Positions 32,950 through 45,330 of a DNA stretch of 64,000 nucleotides are shown piece by piece. The notes beneath the pieces are model-generated. The model did not search any database and was not told the DNA's origin. It saw nothing but the letters and a program-made list of their open reading frames with translations. The position numbers and the translations under genes are program-made. This stretch comes from Dendrobium chrysotoxum (lineage: Eukaryota; Streptophyta; Magnoliopsida; Asparagales; Orchidaceae): assembly GCA_019925795.1 (NCBI GenBank), contig CM034309.1:22562729-22626728 (forward strand), given 5' to 3'. Within the stretch, counting starts at the first letter, position 1, and the number at the start of each line of letters is the position of its first letter.

Positions 32950-34153
32950 ATCTAAAGCACAACCCTTTTGCCCTCTTCTCTTGTATCTCCTTCACTGTGA
33001 GCTTTTTGAAATTTCTTCCATTTCCCCCTCCTCCAGCTCTCTCCTTGGGCACTTCCCTCAAACTCCCTGGTGCAAGTCCCTTGGAAGCTAAGAAGGTGGT
33101 GGTCATCCTATGTGATCCCACCCAGTTGCTCCCCATAGGCCCCCTCTCCAGATGCTTCTGGTCCTCCACTAACTGTGCTAGCTCCATAGCCTCTCCCAAG
33201 TCTCTAGGCCTCATCACCTTAACTGCTGCCCGGATCTTCGGTTTAAGCCCCTTCATAAAGTTTCCCTCTAGCACTGTCTCTGAGAGTCGATCTAATCTGC
33301 TGGTCAGATACTCAAACCTGTCACTGTAATCTGCCACGGTCCCCTCCTGTGTCAGGGCAAAGAATTGCTCATAGAAATCTCCTCCCCTACTGATTTGAAA
33401 ATGTTCTAGTAAACAATCTTTGAACTTCCTCCAGCTTCGAATGGGATGCCTCATATCTCGCCATTGGTACCATGCCAATACCTTTCCTTTCAAACATAGT
33501 CCTACCACCGTTAGCTTCTCTTCCTCTGTCAACCCGTTGACATCAAAGTAACGCTCAACTTTGTAGATCCAGCCATGGTCGTCCTCACCCTTAAAGATGG
33601 GCATCTTCAGCTTTCTCACCTTCGGATCACCCCCATTTCCCCTGAAACCTCCATAACCTCCCATTCCTCAAAAAGGAGGTGCTCCCCAGTTATCACAATC
33701 TTCCCTCCGGCGATCATACCCAAACCCGTCATCACTTTCCCCTCTTCTCCTTTCAAAATTAGCACCTCAGCAGTAGAAATCATCCCTTCTCCCCACAAAA
33801 TCAGCACCCCTCCTTTCGTAGCCCATACTCATCTCCTCTCTAAAAAGTGGTTTTAGAGGAGGCATTCCATCATCTCCCTCAAGGATGTCCACTTTCGGAT
33901 TCTCCCTCCTCCTAAACGGGTTCAAATTTCCTCCTCTCCCATGGCAGCCGGTGGTCTCCTTTGCTTCTGATGTCGCCAGATTTTGTTTGTCTTCAAGCAT
34001 CTTCTTCATCATGTCTTCCAAGACGGCGAACCTTCCATCCACCTTTTCATGGATGGATGCAAACTACTTCTGAAAATCAGAGGATTTCTCCTCAAAATCT
34101 GACTTTAATTGATCTATTTCTCCCTTCAACACTTCAACTTTTCTTTCGTCCAT
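32921..34153 (-). pseudogene. gypsy gag remnant
   Basis: The gag ATG is at 34153-34151, 22 bases downstream of the primer site. A stop (TAG near 34066) and a shift around 33770-33660 break the N-terminal part. The capsid region is intact from 33664 to 32921: MPIFKGEDDHGWIYKVERYF, LKGKVLAWYQWR, FFALTQEGTVADYSDRFEYL. The zinc knuckle begins CFRCDDKYMPG and is cut by a frameshift before HRC. Confidence 0.88.
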
Positions 34154-34174
34154 TGATAACCCTTAGATCTTCGT

Positions 34175-34188
34175 ACTTTGATACTAAT
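34175..34188 (-). promoter_or_regulatory. Degenerate primer binding site (initiator Met tRNA)
   Basis: ATTAGTATCAAAGT on the minus strand, directly inside the LTR end at 34190. The usual plant sequence is TTGGTATCAGAGC. Substitutions agree with the decayed state. Confidence 0.75.
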
Positions 34189-34189
34189 T

Positions 34190-34697
34190 TGATTGGAAAC
34201 ACGTACCTAAAAGCACAAAAACTACTATTTTCGAAAGAAAACAACAACTTGATAGCAGCAACCTTGAGAAAATTGTGAAATTATGAGAGAACAATGAAGG
34301 ATTCCACTAACGGATGCAGAAAAATAGAAAAGATACACATCTCTTCAATTCGAGAGGAAGAAACGACTCTCCAAATTCGCTAGTTGAGAGACTAGAGTCC
34401 AACCACAAAAGAGATCTCAAATTTCTAATTCAAATTCGAGATGAAACCCTAACCCTCCAAAGAGAAACTAATTAAAGCCAAAAGGACAGTTACAAATTCG
34501 CTAAATAGCCCCTAATTCAAATATTTCTCTCCAAAGTAATATTTAATTAAGATGTGGGCCCCATAGGACTAGCCGGCCCTCTCTCTCTCCCTTCCCGGAT
34601 TCCGCCTAGCTCCTTGGGCCGGCGCCTGTAGAAGTAAACCGGTCCACTAGGGACCGGTTTAATGTACTCAGCCGGCCCCTCCTGGGTTGGCCTAACA
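34190..34697 (-). mobile_element. 5' LTR of the gypsy element (508 bp)
   Basis: On the minus strand it starts TGTTAGGCCAACCC at 34697 and ends GTGTTTCCAATCA at 34190, with TG...CA ends and the primer site next to it. It includes ACCGGTCC direct and inverted words near the 5' end. It resembles the LTR at 699-1205 in length and layout. Confidence 0.88.
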
Positions 34698-36332
34698 AAC
34701 TCGTAGAGCTATCAACTTGAGAGCTTTCTGTGGGTATTGATGACTGCCCATTGAAAGCGTGTCATTCAACTTTTTCATAGTTTGCAAATAAAGAAAATAG
34801 TTTATCCCTAACCTTTTTAGTTTCGTTAATGTAATCATCTCCATATAACTTTCTATAACATCACTCAACAAATGTAAACTTGTATCTCGGATCCAAGATA
34901 ACTATTGCTAAGATATCACTGAAATCAAACCAGTACTTCGCAAATTTTACTATCATTTTTGTTGTAATATTTTTGATGTACTCCACACCATAAGACCTTT
35001 CATACTTAAGTGCCACATAAGCCATAGAAATACAAGGGAAGAAGAAATTTGTAGTGGGATATTTTGTGCCAAAAAAGCACAAGTATTCTCATAGAAATGA
35101 GCTAGGAACTTACAAATACTCTCTAACCACTCCCATTCATTGTTATTGGGGCAAGGTTTGAAATTAGAGTCAAGTAGCCAAATGCATAAAAGCACATTTG
35201 TAGTAAATAGCAGAATCAAGCATGAGAAATGTTGAGTTCCACCTCGTAGAAACATCTTGCCTTAATCCTCTTTTAGAGTCAAGATATCTTTGCTTGACAC
35301 ATTCCAAAATTTTTTGTTTTCTTGCATGTGAACCTTTCACATATTTGATACTCTCTCTAATATTAGCAATAGAGAGATCAACCTCTTTCTTTCCCTCCTG
35401 CACGATAAGATTCACAACACGAGTTCAACATCTTATATGAAAAAAATCACCCTTACATAATAGTCCACCATGTAGATTTAATTGATTTCTTAACAATTCA
35501 ACATAAACATTATTAGCTGAAGCATTGTCAAGAGTAATACTAAAAATTCTATTTTGAATTTTCCATTCAGTCAAAAAAGAATGTAGCTTCTCAAACAAAG
35601 CAATGCCATCATGTGGTGGTGGCATGAAACCAAAATTAATTATCTTTTTTTTTTTTTTCAACAGCCAATTGTTACCTATGAAGTAGGCAGTTAAACAAAT
35701 AAACCCATCAGTATTAATTAATGTCCATAAGTCATAAGTCAAGGAAACTCTACTTGTACATTTAAAAATCTTCTTTTGAATAAGCCCTTTCTCTTTAGTA
35801 AATAATTTCTTTCAGTCACTTATAGCAATGCTTCTAGAAACTATTTGTAGATCACGATGGAGATAATGCAGCAATGTAGGAAGACCAACCCATTCAACAC
35901 ACTGAAAATGAAGATCATGCATAATAATGCAGGCAGTAAATAAATCACAAACTCATGAATGTCAAACCTAGATTCAGTTGACTATAGAATAAGCTGCCCT
36001 ATGTCACGAGTATCTCTTTTTTTACAATTTTGTAAATGACGTGTTAAATTGCCAGTGCCATACTTACTATTACACTGATATATTGCCCCACATTTTCTAC
36101 ATTTACATCTCTACTAGCCATCACTAGGAAGGGGTAACATCTCAAAATAACACAAAACTATTGAATTCATTCTTCTTCTTTTATTGAGGGTAGTCAGACC
36201 ATATAAAACTTTTCCATCAATATTACACATATCATCATCATCATTATCTATGTAAATTGCATTAGGAGCATTGCCTACTTGCACATTATCATCGAAAGGA
36301 GTACTTTCAACAACTGTGTTAGAATCCTCCAT
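34698..36332 (-). pseudogene. RICESLEEPER-type hAT transposase remnant
   Basis: Starts at MEDSNTVVESTPFDD (36332) and reads through an in-frame BED region KYGTGNLTRHLQNCKKRD (about 36010-36060). Then come FRAMES 35742-35425 (MTYDLWTLINTDGFICL, IFSITLDNASANNVYVELL), 35415-35170 (LDSKRGLRQDVSTRWNSTF) and 35082-34861 (KYERSYGVEYIKNITTK, VILDPRYKF). These blocks match plant hAT RICESLEEPER-like transposases. Several frame changes separate them. The C-terminal dimerisation domain is missing because the gypsy LTR starts at 34697, so the gypsy element inserted into or replaced this end. Confidence 0.88.
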
Positions 36333-36790
36333 CTAACAAAAGGCCATAAAAATATTTATTAAAGTTAATATAAATATGAAGCTACATCAGAGAAGGATAA
36401 GTTCAACATATTTAAAAACTCAATCAACCACAATAAACCATCATCAAGAGGATGAATTAGTCAACAAGCATATTCTTGTTTTTCTTCACAATCAGATTAA
36501 ACTGATAACTTGATACGAATTTATGCTTTACCAATCATAAATTAAAATCGGGTCAGATATTCTAACCCAAACTTGACCTGTGTGCTAACTGGGTCGATCT
36601 ATCTATGCTATAGAGAAAATGGTTTATGATTTGAAATTATAATGACTCTTGAAATAATTTTTGACTATTATAGATCAAAACAACTCTTTTAAAATTTAAA
36701 GGTTACTACACTATTTTCCAGTAAACCTTTCTCCACATCTACTTGAAGATCTCTCATGAAAAGCTTTAGTTGAAAATATCCTCCATTTAG
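36333..36790. other. 5' flank of the hAT transposase remnant
   Basis: AT-rich. No terminal repeat could be defined with confidence. GGGTCAGATATTCTAACCC near 36549 is a short inverted repeat. Confidence 0.35.
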
Positions 36791-37801
36791 AGTTTTTAGC
36801 TCTAGCATCAGGTTGTCTTTATGGTCCCCTCTATGAGCAATTTGCTACCTTATGCCTAATCTGACCACTTCCAACACAATGTCCGGTGATCATATAACAT
36901 GATCCCAAATGCCTCCTACCACAAGTCAAACATACAAGTGCATTGCTGACAGAACCTACTAAACCACCACAAAAAGCATCTCCTGGCCTATATCGACTCT
37001 TTTTCTCACCGATAGCATTCCCAGAAGCTTCTCCATTAAATTATTTTCTACTAGCAATCCAATGCTACTGAGTTGATGTTTGATCATTCTTCACCAATCT
37101 AGTTCTTTTCATGAGCAGTTAAATCTCTAATCCAAAATGAAACAAGCGGTTGCCTAAATTGTTTACAAGTCATCTAAAAAATCTATAGAATTTCTCTTTA
37201 GGGCTACTGATAAGCTCTGATGGGGCATATCTAGCTAATGCAGTGAACTTTGCTTCATACTGTATTAGTGCTTACTCCCTTGCACTAATCTCACAAAGAT
37301 TCTTGGATTTGCTGCCTAGCAGAGGGAGGTTCAACCAACTTTCTAAAAGTATCATTGAACTCTTCCCATGTAATCAAGGTATTCATCTTACTCTGAAACT
37401 TTTCTCTCTATTGACCCAACCATTAGCGCTTCGCTTCTCCATCAAGCAGTAATATAGCTAACAACACCTTACGATTTTCAGGATACTACATGTCGTCAAA
37501 TGTCTTTTCCAATCGTAGTAGCCAATATTCTATTACCTGAGGCTCTATTGTACTTCTAAATCGAGGAGATTTCAATCTAAGAAAATATTTGCAAATATTT
37601 ATCTTCTTCCTCTATCCTGACAGTAGACATTCTACTTTGAGCCTCATCCCCTAACTGAGCCACTAAACTAGTAAATTGTGACATAAAATCTAAACTTGTG
37701 GCCCCCACTATACTTTGTATTGGAAAAGACTGACTAGAACTTTGCCTTCTAGTCACATCTTGTTCTTGAGGGTTCATGCTTCCAATTATAGCCACATGCA
37801 C
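36790..37801 (-). pseudogene. gag remnant of a second Ty3/gypsy element (chromovirus type)
   Basis: From 37801 down: an N-terminal region, then RLKSPRFRSTIEPQVIEYWL with LLRLEKTFDDM, RKVLLAILLLDGEAKRWW, and TWEEFNDTF, which is the retrotransposon gag (PF03732-type) capsid core. EAKFTALARYAPSEL follows. A zinc knuckle-like segment (CVGSGQIRHKVANC, one Cys lost) lies near 36860. Stops at several places. Pol is not present, so the element is cut off at the 3' side before 36790. Confidence 0.8.
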
Positions 37802-37926
37802 CTATAAATTGATCAGACACGTATAAGGGTAGAAAAGAAATGAATATCCTTAAGCTATCTAAACTTTATCTCTCCTCTACTGATCAATCATATGGCTCTG
37901 GTCATAGATCAATTCATCCAAATCAT

Positions 37927-37948
37927 TGCTCTGATACTAATTACACTG
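37927..37948 (-). promoter_or_regulatory. Primer binding site of the second gypsy element
   Basis: TTAGTATCAGAGCAATG on the minus strand, close to the initiator Met tRNA complement TGGTATCAGAGC. It lies just inside the LTR end at 37949. Confidence 0.75.
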
Positions 37949-38604
37949 TCAAGACCCAACATGACAACTCTTACATCGGACATATCAAATTGGGTTGGAT
38001 GCGTAATTGGTAATACTTAAGATCTTATTTGGAAGAAATTCTTCTATATATATTAACAATACATAGCCACTAATAACTTCAAAAATACTGAAATAAAATC
38101 ATCACTTTCTCTTTACTTTAAATTACAAGATCATAAAACTAAAAAAATTTATTTACAATAATAATGATTATATATATATATATATATATATACTTGTCCT
38201 TCACTTCTTTCTATTCAACCTTTTCCTTTTCCTACTTTGACATGAATACATAATAAACAAGAATAAGCAATGCTTGCTTATTTGATTATTCGACACCTAT
38301 CCCATTTCTTAATATTATTACATGCAGAAGATAAACATGTGATTTCATTGTTATAGTAAAGACAAAAAAAAGTCATAATGATAGAATAAAATAGGTTATA
38401 ATTATAGAACTTGTATAGTAGAACTTATAATACTGATTCTAGCAACAATGGTTCAACATATCAGTCATTGTACTGTATTACATTCAATGTCAATACAAAT
38501 TTAGTATATCAATATATGTCAAATTACAATAATAAAATAGAAATAGACTATCATTTTATAACACATCACGTCAACCTTCACACGTACATTATTATATTTC
38601 ATCA

Positions 38605-38635
<31 letters not shown>

Positions 38636-39753
38636 ACATCAGTCCCCTCAGGCTCTTGTACATCTCTAATATTTTATATGTATAATGTTATGCCCTTATG
38701 CCTCTTATGTAATTCACATTTATAGTATCAGACTCTTATGACTCACTGTGCACAATATAACTCATTCATTCAGCTATTCAGGCATTTATATTTTTCTAGT
38801 AATCATTTACACATTTCTAGTCATATGAATATAAAAGTAATAGTACTTTTAACATGTATAAATATCAGTACTTTTAATATATATAAATAATATCTATCAT
38901 ATTAAATAGTATACAAAATACACATAAAGTGTCGGTAATGAATTACCTATATTTTCTCTTCTTCCTTTTTCAGCACATTTTTTGGCACCAGAACATAGGA
39001 ATATTAATATCTTCAACATTCATGGCTAGCTAGTATCTAAAATAATAAAAGAATGTGCAAATTTTCACATGTACGACGAACACAATAGGGTTTTTGTGGG
39101 AAATATTAGTATACACATTCAATATTTACAAATCCTTAAATTATTCATGAATAATATTCATAACATCATTTTAAAGTATTTATTGTTTTATAGCCACTTT
39201 TATCAATGTGACAATGCTCACCAAATACTTAAAATTACATGCAGTTAAAAATATTCGGTGAAAATATGAGTTTTCCTGTTAACATGATCGAAATATTCTA
39301 TTCTACAACATATCAAAAATTACAAGATGGAAAGTTTTCTAAACTTCATTTATTCAAATACATTACCAAAGCTTTCACACAAATGACTCAAATTGAAAAC
39401 TGAGATAGGATAACAGTAACCTTCCTCACATGACAACTCTCCTAAGGGAAATTCTAGATAAGAAAGAGAGTTAGTGCCGCAACGCTATCCCTTCACAGCT
39501 TTGTAGGGCCATCCTTCTCGCGCCCAGTCTAACAAAGTGGGCTGCCATAGTGCCACCATTATAGTGTTGCAATGCTCCCAAAGAGAATTTTCCTACTTAA
39601 CATTTTTGTTTAATTCAAGCTATAATTCTATCTCATGATTAAGTTAAACATAAAAATATTTCTAAATGTTTATAATGATCTAATAAATACTAAATGAATT
39701 TTAAATTCTTACTATATCCTATTCATGCTATCACTATAGAAGTAGTCATTACA
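37949..39753 (-). mobile_element. Probable 5' LTR of the second gypsy element
   Basis: The inner end is clear: on the minus strand the LTR ends GGGTCTTGACA next to the primer site. The outer end is inferred at TGTAATGACTAC (39753), a TGTAAY start typical of chromovirus LTRs. The interior has (AT)n tracts (about 38169-38190 and 38610-38634) and GC-richer words near 39480-39570. Only one LTR is seen. Confidence 0.5.
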
Positions 39754-41148
39754 TTCTTTGTCGATTGTTGTGCGGAGCAAATGTAATGGTGAGGAATGCG
39801 GTTTTTTTATGCCAGATTTTGTAGATTCAGGCTGATCCTTAGATGTTCAGAAATTTAGTAGTAATCTCTTGTAATTGGCGTGCGGGCTGAGGATCTTTTG
39901 CATTGATTTTAAAATGTTCTATTTTTTATTTTATTTATTTATTTATTTTTTTGTGAAAAGGTATGTAGATCTTAATGAAATAAATGGTTAGTCAGATACT
40001 ACAGAAAATTAAGGCTTGTTATGGTATGCATACTTGTGCTCAACTGTAAACATGTATAATTGATTTTAGATGCTCAACAGAAGTAGGTACTATATCATCA
40101 TCATTTTCATAAGCCTTTCCCAACTATTTAGGATTTTCTTGATGCAGCCTGAGTTTTCATTCATTCTTATTAAGTATTCAAGGGGTGATTATTTTATTTT
40201 TTGCATATCTTCTTCACACACCTTTTATCATGTGTGGACTTCACTTTTAAGTTCTTTAATATAGAATTTTATGAATCAATTTGCATTTTGGTCAAGCGCA
40301 TTATAAGCTGTTAACAAGATATTCTGGTCATTTACAGTGATGAACATTGATGGAAATCTCTCAATGGTGTTTCCCAACATTTTGTGACCATGTACATGTG
40401 GTGGAGAGACTCTGAGAGAATTCTTCTTAATATGCTATTAGATCCACAACAATTAAATGATCCACATGGTTATGTAGGCTAATTTACTTGTATGAGTAGA
40501 ACTGTATGCTTTCTCCACCTACTAAAACTATGGTTTGTTTGCGCACAAAATCTAATAAAGTATAAGGCCCCTCACCAAAAAGCCTGGTTGACAAAGTTTT
40601 ACCTCCAGAAGATTAATGTACTAAATTTTGAAATAATGTAGGTTTAATGTATTTTTTTTCTTGAAAATACCAGTAAGAATTATCATACAATGCAATTAAA
40701 CTCAATAGAGCTATTAATTGTTTTCTTTCTTGAACTCCTATAGCATGATTCAAATAGCAATCATTAGAAATATTTGAAAGTAATATGCTGAATACCTTGA
40801 GCTACTACTGGAGGAGATATTTTTTGCGTTTACCATTTCATAAAATGTTTGTCATATGACAACCAATGACTGGATGCTCCTCTGAAAATTTAAGAATCTG
40901 TATCTCATGGACATAGCTGGGGTTGTTCAAGCAAGTTGAAACATCAAACCTCCTTGGGAAGAGTTTGGGGCTTGTGGCTTGCTATTTACAAACTATACAT
41001 AAATGAATTGATCATTTTTAACTCTTCGTGTTTTCTTTTTTACTTGACAGGTTAGAAGATGTAATCTGAGTTGTTGAGAAGTACATACAAAATTTGTATG
41101 TACACGGAGATTCAAGAGTGGAAAAACCTGCAGTAATTTTTTGGAAGA
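39754..41148. other. Unassigned AT-rich region
   Basis: No domain or repeat recognised. The 60-aa frames here are not convincing. Confidence 0.35.
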
Positions 41149-44100
41149 GTTATGGTGGTCGTTATTGTAAAGATTTTTTAGATTGAAAAGTTAGTAATGA
41201 AGATATTTTATTGCTATTATATAATATATTCTCTTAGTTGAGAATATTCCCATTTTTTCGAGTATTTCCTCTCTATTTATGATTAATTGAATAATCCATT
41301 CTGTTTCCTTTTCTTCGTGGTGTTCATTGATGGCTTTTTCTACTCCTCTCTCTGTACAACGAAGCCTTTCTCCATTATTATTACTGCCATCAAACTTAAT
41401 TGTATGAACTATCTCTTATGATTTTAGACTTTTTCTTTCCTCGTCATCTCTTATGAGTAATTTCATCATTTAGACTTTCTAACTTCTGAACTAACGGACA
41501 CCACCACTCATACAAAGTGGCAAGCCTCTAATTATGCGATTTTCACATGAATGCTCAATAATCATGAATTTTAGATTGCTTCCATGATTATGTTTTAGGA
41601 GAATGGCAAAGGAATATGAGACCTTCTTTTTCACTTATTTTCAAGACAACATCTCTAGGATATACATTCTGCACTGATATCTCATTACAATAAGTGAGAA
41701 ATCTATTTAAGATTATAGTACCTTGAAATACAAGTGAGATGAACTTCTTTAAAATGAACCCTTTGCCAATGATCCAACTACTAAACAAAATGAGGAGTTC
41801 TTGTTGCCAATTTTATCTTTGGTCTTCATCCCCCACTCTAGCATGTTCAAAACCAATTAGCGGTCATTTTCATAGTCCTCAATATCATTACATCTCTCAT
41901 TCGCATGCTCTAAGAGATTGAGCTTAGTGCACTTAACTTCTTTTAATCTTAACCATATCAGACTTGTTGCTGACACTAAAGATAGGCATGGTAATCATGG
42001 TCAAGTTGGTGAACATGATTATGGTCGCAATTTCTTTCCTCCTTGTTGGCACTGCTAGAGAAATTATCACTTTTTTTATCATGATTGGGTCAAGTTCAAA
42101 TATCCTCTAGTTTCTCTTCATGTTATCGCTACTATAGATTTAATTATTACTCTTTTTGAAATTCTCTCTCCCCCATGAAGAATCTGATCTACTATAGCAC
42201 TATTTGCAGACCACTTCTTGTTATGCAATTTTCTCCTCTGGTTCTAATAAATCTACTCATTCTGATATATCTTGGGTCTTAAATTTTGGTGCCCATGTGA
42301 CAGGTTCCCTCATTTTTCTCTTATCATATAAACTCTCTTCCTGTCATCATTGTTGATGAATCTCTCTCCCCATTTTTATGGAAATGCCCTATTCGTATTT
42401 CCTCAATAACTCTACATAATGTTTTTATATTCTAAAATTTCTTGTCAACATACTTTCTATCATATGCCTTGTCAAATTTTATAAATACTGTAATTTTTCT
42501 CAATGCAATGTATTTTCCAGAAACTCAACACGATGAAGATAATTTGTGGCAATGTTAAAGTTGGTGATGTCTACTATCTCATTATATTGCAGCCATTGTT
42601 CTCTCTTCCACTGCCTCTCATTATTACTTGCATTATCCTATCAATCATCCTTCAATATTTTCTAAATTTCCCTCCTCTATCTTTGAATGCAAAGTCTGTG
42701 AGTATGGAAAAATCCAACGTGTCCCCTTTCTAATATCAACATCCTCTCATAGTTAGGCTCTCTTGGTTTAGTACTTTTAGATGCTTATGGTCCAAGTTGT
42801 GTCTTGACTCATCCTTTCGTTTCTTTATCTCCATAATTGGAAACCATACTAGAGTTATTTGGGTATATTTATTAAAGTGTTAGCTTGAGGTCTTTGGTGT
42901 ATTTGTATGATTGTATCAAGAAATAAGTGTTTAATTTTTCATTTCTCTTAAAATCCTTCTTATGCCTTGGAATATATGCAATCCATTTTTTGTTCATTAT
43001 ATGTTAAAAATGATATCATACATTAGTCATTTTTCCCTTATGCCTTCCAACAAAATAGTGCAATTAAAGATAAGGATCAGCATCTCATTGATGTTGTTTG
43101 AACTTAATGTTTCATGACAATTCTAGTGAGATGCTATTCTAAGAAATTAGTACCTAATCAATAGTGTATCATGTACTACTCTAAAGCAAGTTGTGTTTTT
43201 TTCATTCACTCTTTCGATCATGGATGTGATAAATATTCTGCACCTTTTTAAATATATCATTTAGAGTTATATGCAGAATTAGAAAGTTTATAGTTGTTAA
43301 AAATGGCTTTTACACATCCATGAATTTTACCATTCATGAAACATCCCCTTACTAGCCTTCAGTCTCCTATTGTAGAACATTTCCTCTCATTATACCACTT
43401 CCATCTCTTGCTTCAATACCTACTCTTGCTCCACTGTGGGTCCATACTCATTTTGATCACAACAACATCCCTCTAATACACCCTCAACCATCCTATCATC
43501 TACAACAAAGCACCCACCTAAAACCTCCATTTTCCATCTCCCAATTTGATCTTTAGAAAGATATGAGACATTGTGCTCACCGCCAAATATACTCTTTTAT
43601 CTCACTTGATCATTTATCATCCTAATTTTATAGATGCGGTTTTTCTTTCTCTAGCATGTCTACTCTAAGGATGTATCAACAAGCTCAAATTGATCACAAT
43701 TGAAAATATACAATGGATATTAAAATAGGGGCTCTCTTTAATCATCATTCTTGGGATCTAGTGTCAAACTTATTTCTTGCTAATGGGTTTTCATGATCAA
43801 ATTTCATCTAAATGGTAATATTGATTGCTACAAGCATTCTTAGCAGCCAAGGGATATTCATTGCTCATGACATAATTGAGAAGAATAGGCTTCTAGGGTG
43901 CGAATTGTCAATTTTATATGGAATCTGATTATGTAGATCAATCAAGTTGTGCTATTATCGTAGATCTCAATATCAATGGTTGAGCTCGAAGCGCGGGGCG
44001 GGGGGGGGGGGGGGTGTTTACAGGGGGGCAGTGCTCCTCCTGCTTCCATTTTTTTTCGTACAAGCACCACAACGCTATATGCTGGAGCATTACAGCACTC

Positions 44101-44296
44101 CAGGCTTGGGCTGAAGATAGAAAGCACACTGTCACAGTGTTGTAAGCTATAGTACCACGACGTTATAGAGTAGACTCAGAGATAAAGAGTGGAGCATCGC
44201 AGTGCTCCAAACCCTAGCTCCACAGCTTTGTGAATCAGATTGTGCAATTTTGTTTCTCATTTTTCATGCTTAAATTGAAGGGTTGCATTCTTTGGT

Positions 44297-44332
<36 letters not shown>

Positions 44333-45330
44333 TCTCTTTATTTGATTTGAGTGTAGAACTGAGTGTGGAGTGAAAAAAAGATAAGGAGAGCGTTAAAAAA
44401 GAGTTCTATACAATTTCTCCCAAATTTCATAGTGAATTTTTTGGTGTGGTGTGGCTTCGTAATTTTTTTTATAGTTTCAAGTTTTTCCACATTAAATCCT
44501 AATGTTCTTTTCCGCTGCTTTTTTTTATGTTTGTGTTTCTTACTTGATTTTATTCCTAACATAAATTATCTATGCATAATTTATAGACTTCCAATATGAA
44601 AAATTTTGAAGATATATTTTGCTATCGTCACTTGTTTGGTATGCTCATCTATTTGACTGTCAATCGACTTAATATTTTTTTGCTATTGGTGTAGTTAGTA
44701 GAATGTGTAAAGTCTAAACGAGAATCATTGGAATGTTGTCTTATGAATCAAATATTAAGAAGTTCTTGGCAAAAGGATTAATTTATTGATAACACAACCA
44801 CTCATAATTAAAGCATACTTCTATGTTGACAATGCTGGATTTGCTGTAAAATTGAAGTGGACTTTCAAATTTTGTACATATGTGGAGTGAAATAAAAACG
44901 TAGAATATTATTAGAAGATCAAACAATAGAGCAAAGTACATATACATGATGCATTCCACCTATAAAATGATGTCCCTAAAAAATCCTATTGAGAATAGAA
45001 ATTTTTTGTTATCTATGATTCTTATGTGTGATAATCAAATATTCAGAGTAAATTTATTTTTCACAGTAGATCAAAACAGCATGTATTTTCATTAAGGTTC
45101 TGGAACCGCTTTGATTATCCAATCCTTACAAAAAGTTGGATTTTTATGATATATATGCTCCAGCATGAGGGAAGTGTTATCATATAGAGAGTTTCAGATT
45201 GTAAAGTTTGTAATGCTGCTATTCTATCTTTATTTTATAATAAATTCTATTACTTGAAAAAATCTAAAATTATTTTTTTTCTTTCCATTATATATATATA
45301 GAGAGAGAGAGAGGCACACATTTTATTGAG
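41149..45330 (+). mobile_element. Decayed Ty1/copia retrotransposon with a nested LTR
   Basis: The 5' LTR remnant (about 41149-41315) and 3' LTR start (45175) share AGATTG(T)AAAGTT.GTAATG and TTCTMTTA.TTGA blocks. A degenerate primer site (about 41317-41329) is followed by a gag start ATG at 41330. Readable blocks, in order on the plus strand and across many stops, are: gag (MNYLLW), protease/GAG-pre-integrase (HVTGS, then CKVCEYGKIQRVPF), integrase (near 43080, DQHLIDVV, MFHDNFSEMLF), YTMDIKIGALFNHHSWDLV at RT start, and LIYLTVNRLNIFFAIGVVS at RT end. RNase H remnants and a final YDIYAPA-like block precede the polypurine tract AGCATGAGGGAAG. Gene order PR-IN-RT-RH is that of copia. No working frame remains. 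Confidence 0.8.
43906..44561 (+). mobile_element. Solo LTR (copia type) nested in the copia element
   Basis: The right half (about 44340-44561) has the standard layout of plant copia LTR ends: CATAGTGAATTTTTTGGTGTGG, then a CCGCTGCTTT block, ending in CCTAACA at 44561. It interrupts the RT region: RT coding upstream stops about 43880 and resumes about 44600. The left end is uncertain. An (AT)n tract lies at 44300-44328 and a G run at 43991-44014. Confidence 0.6.

Larger units (their letters stand above)
29955..34697 (-). mobile_element. Ty3/gypsy retrotransposon, 3'-truncated, with 5' LTR
   Basis: Read on the minus strand the order is 5' LTR (34697-34190), a degenerate initiator-Met-tRNA primer site (34175-34188, TTAGTATCAAAGT), gag, protease, reverse transcriptase, RNase H, and integrase ending near 29955 just after TDEQMEVVNQSLETYL. 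Pol order PR-RT-RH-IN is that of Ty3/gypsy. The integrase C-terminus, any chromodomain and the 3' LTR are missing. Several frameshifts, stops and catalytic substitutions show it is dead. Its LTR family matches the solo LTR at 699-1205. At the LTR end it abuts the hAT transposase remnant at 34698-36332. Confidence 0.92.

Noticed and set aside
38610..38634. (AT)n tracts as origins or regulatory sites
   Set aside because: Simple microsatellites of a kind found throughout the window (also 38169, 44300, 57258); no further signal.
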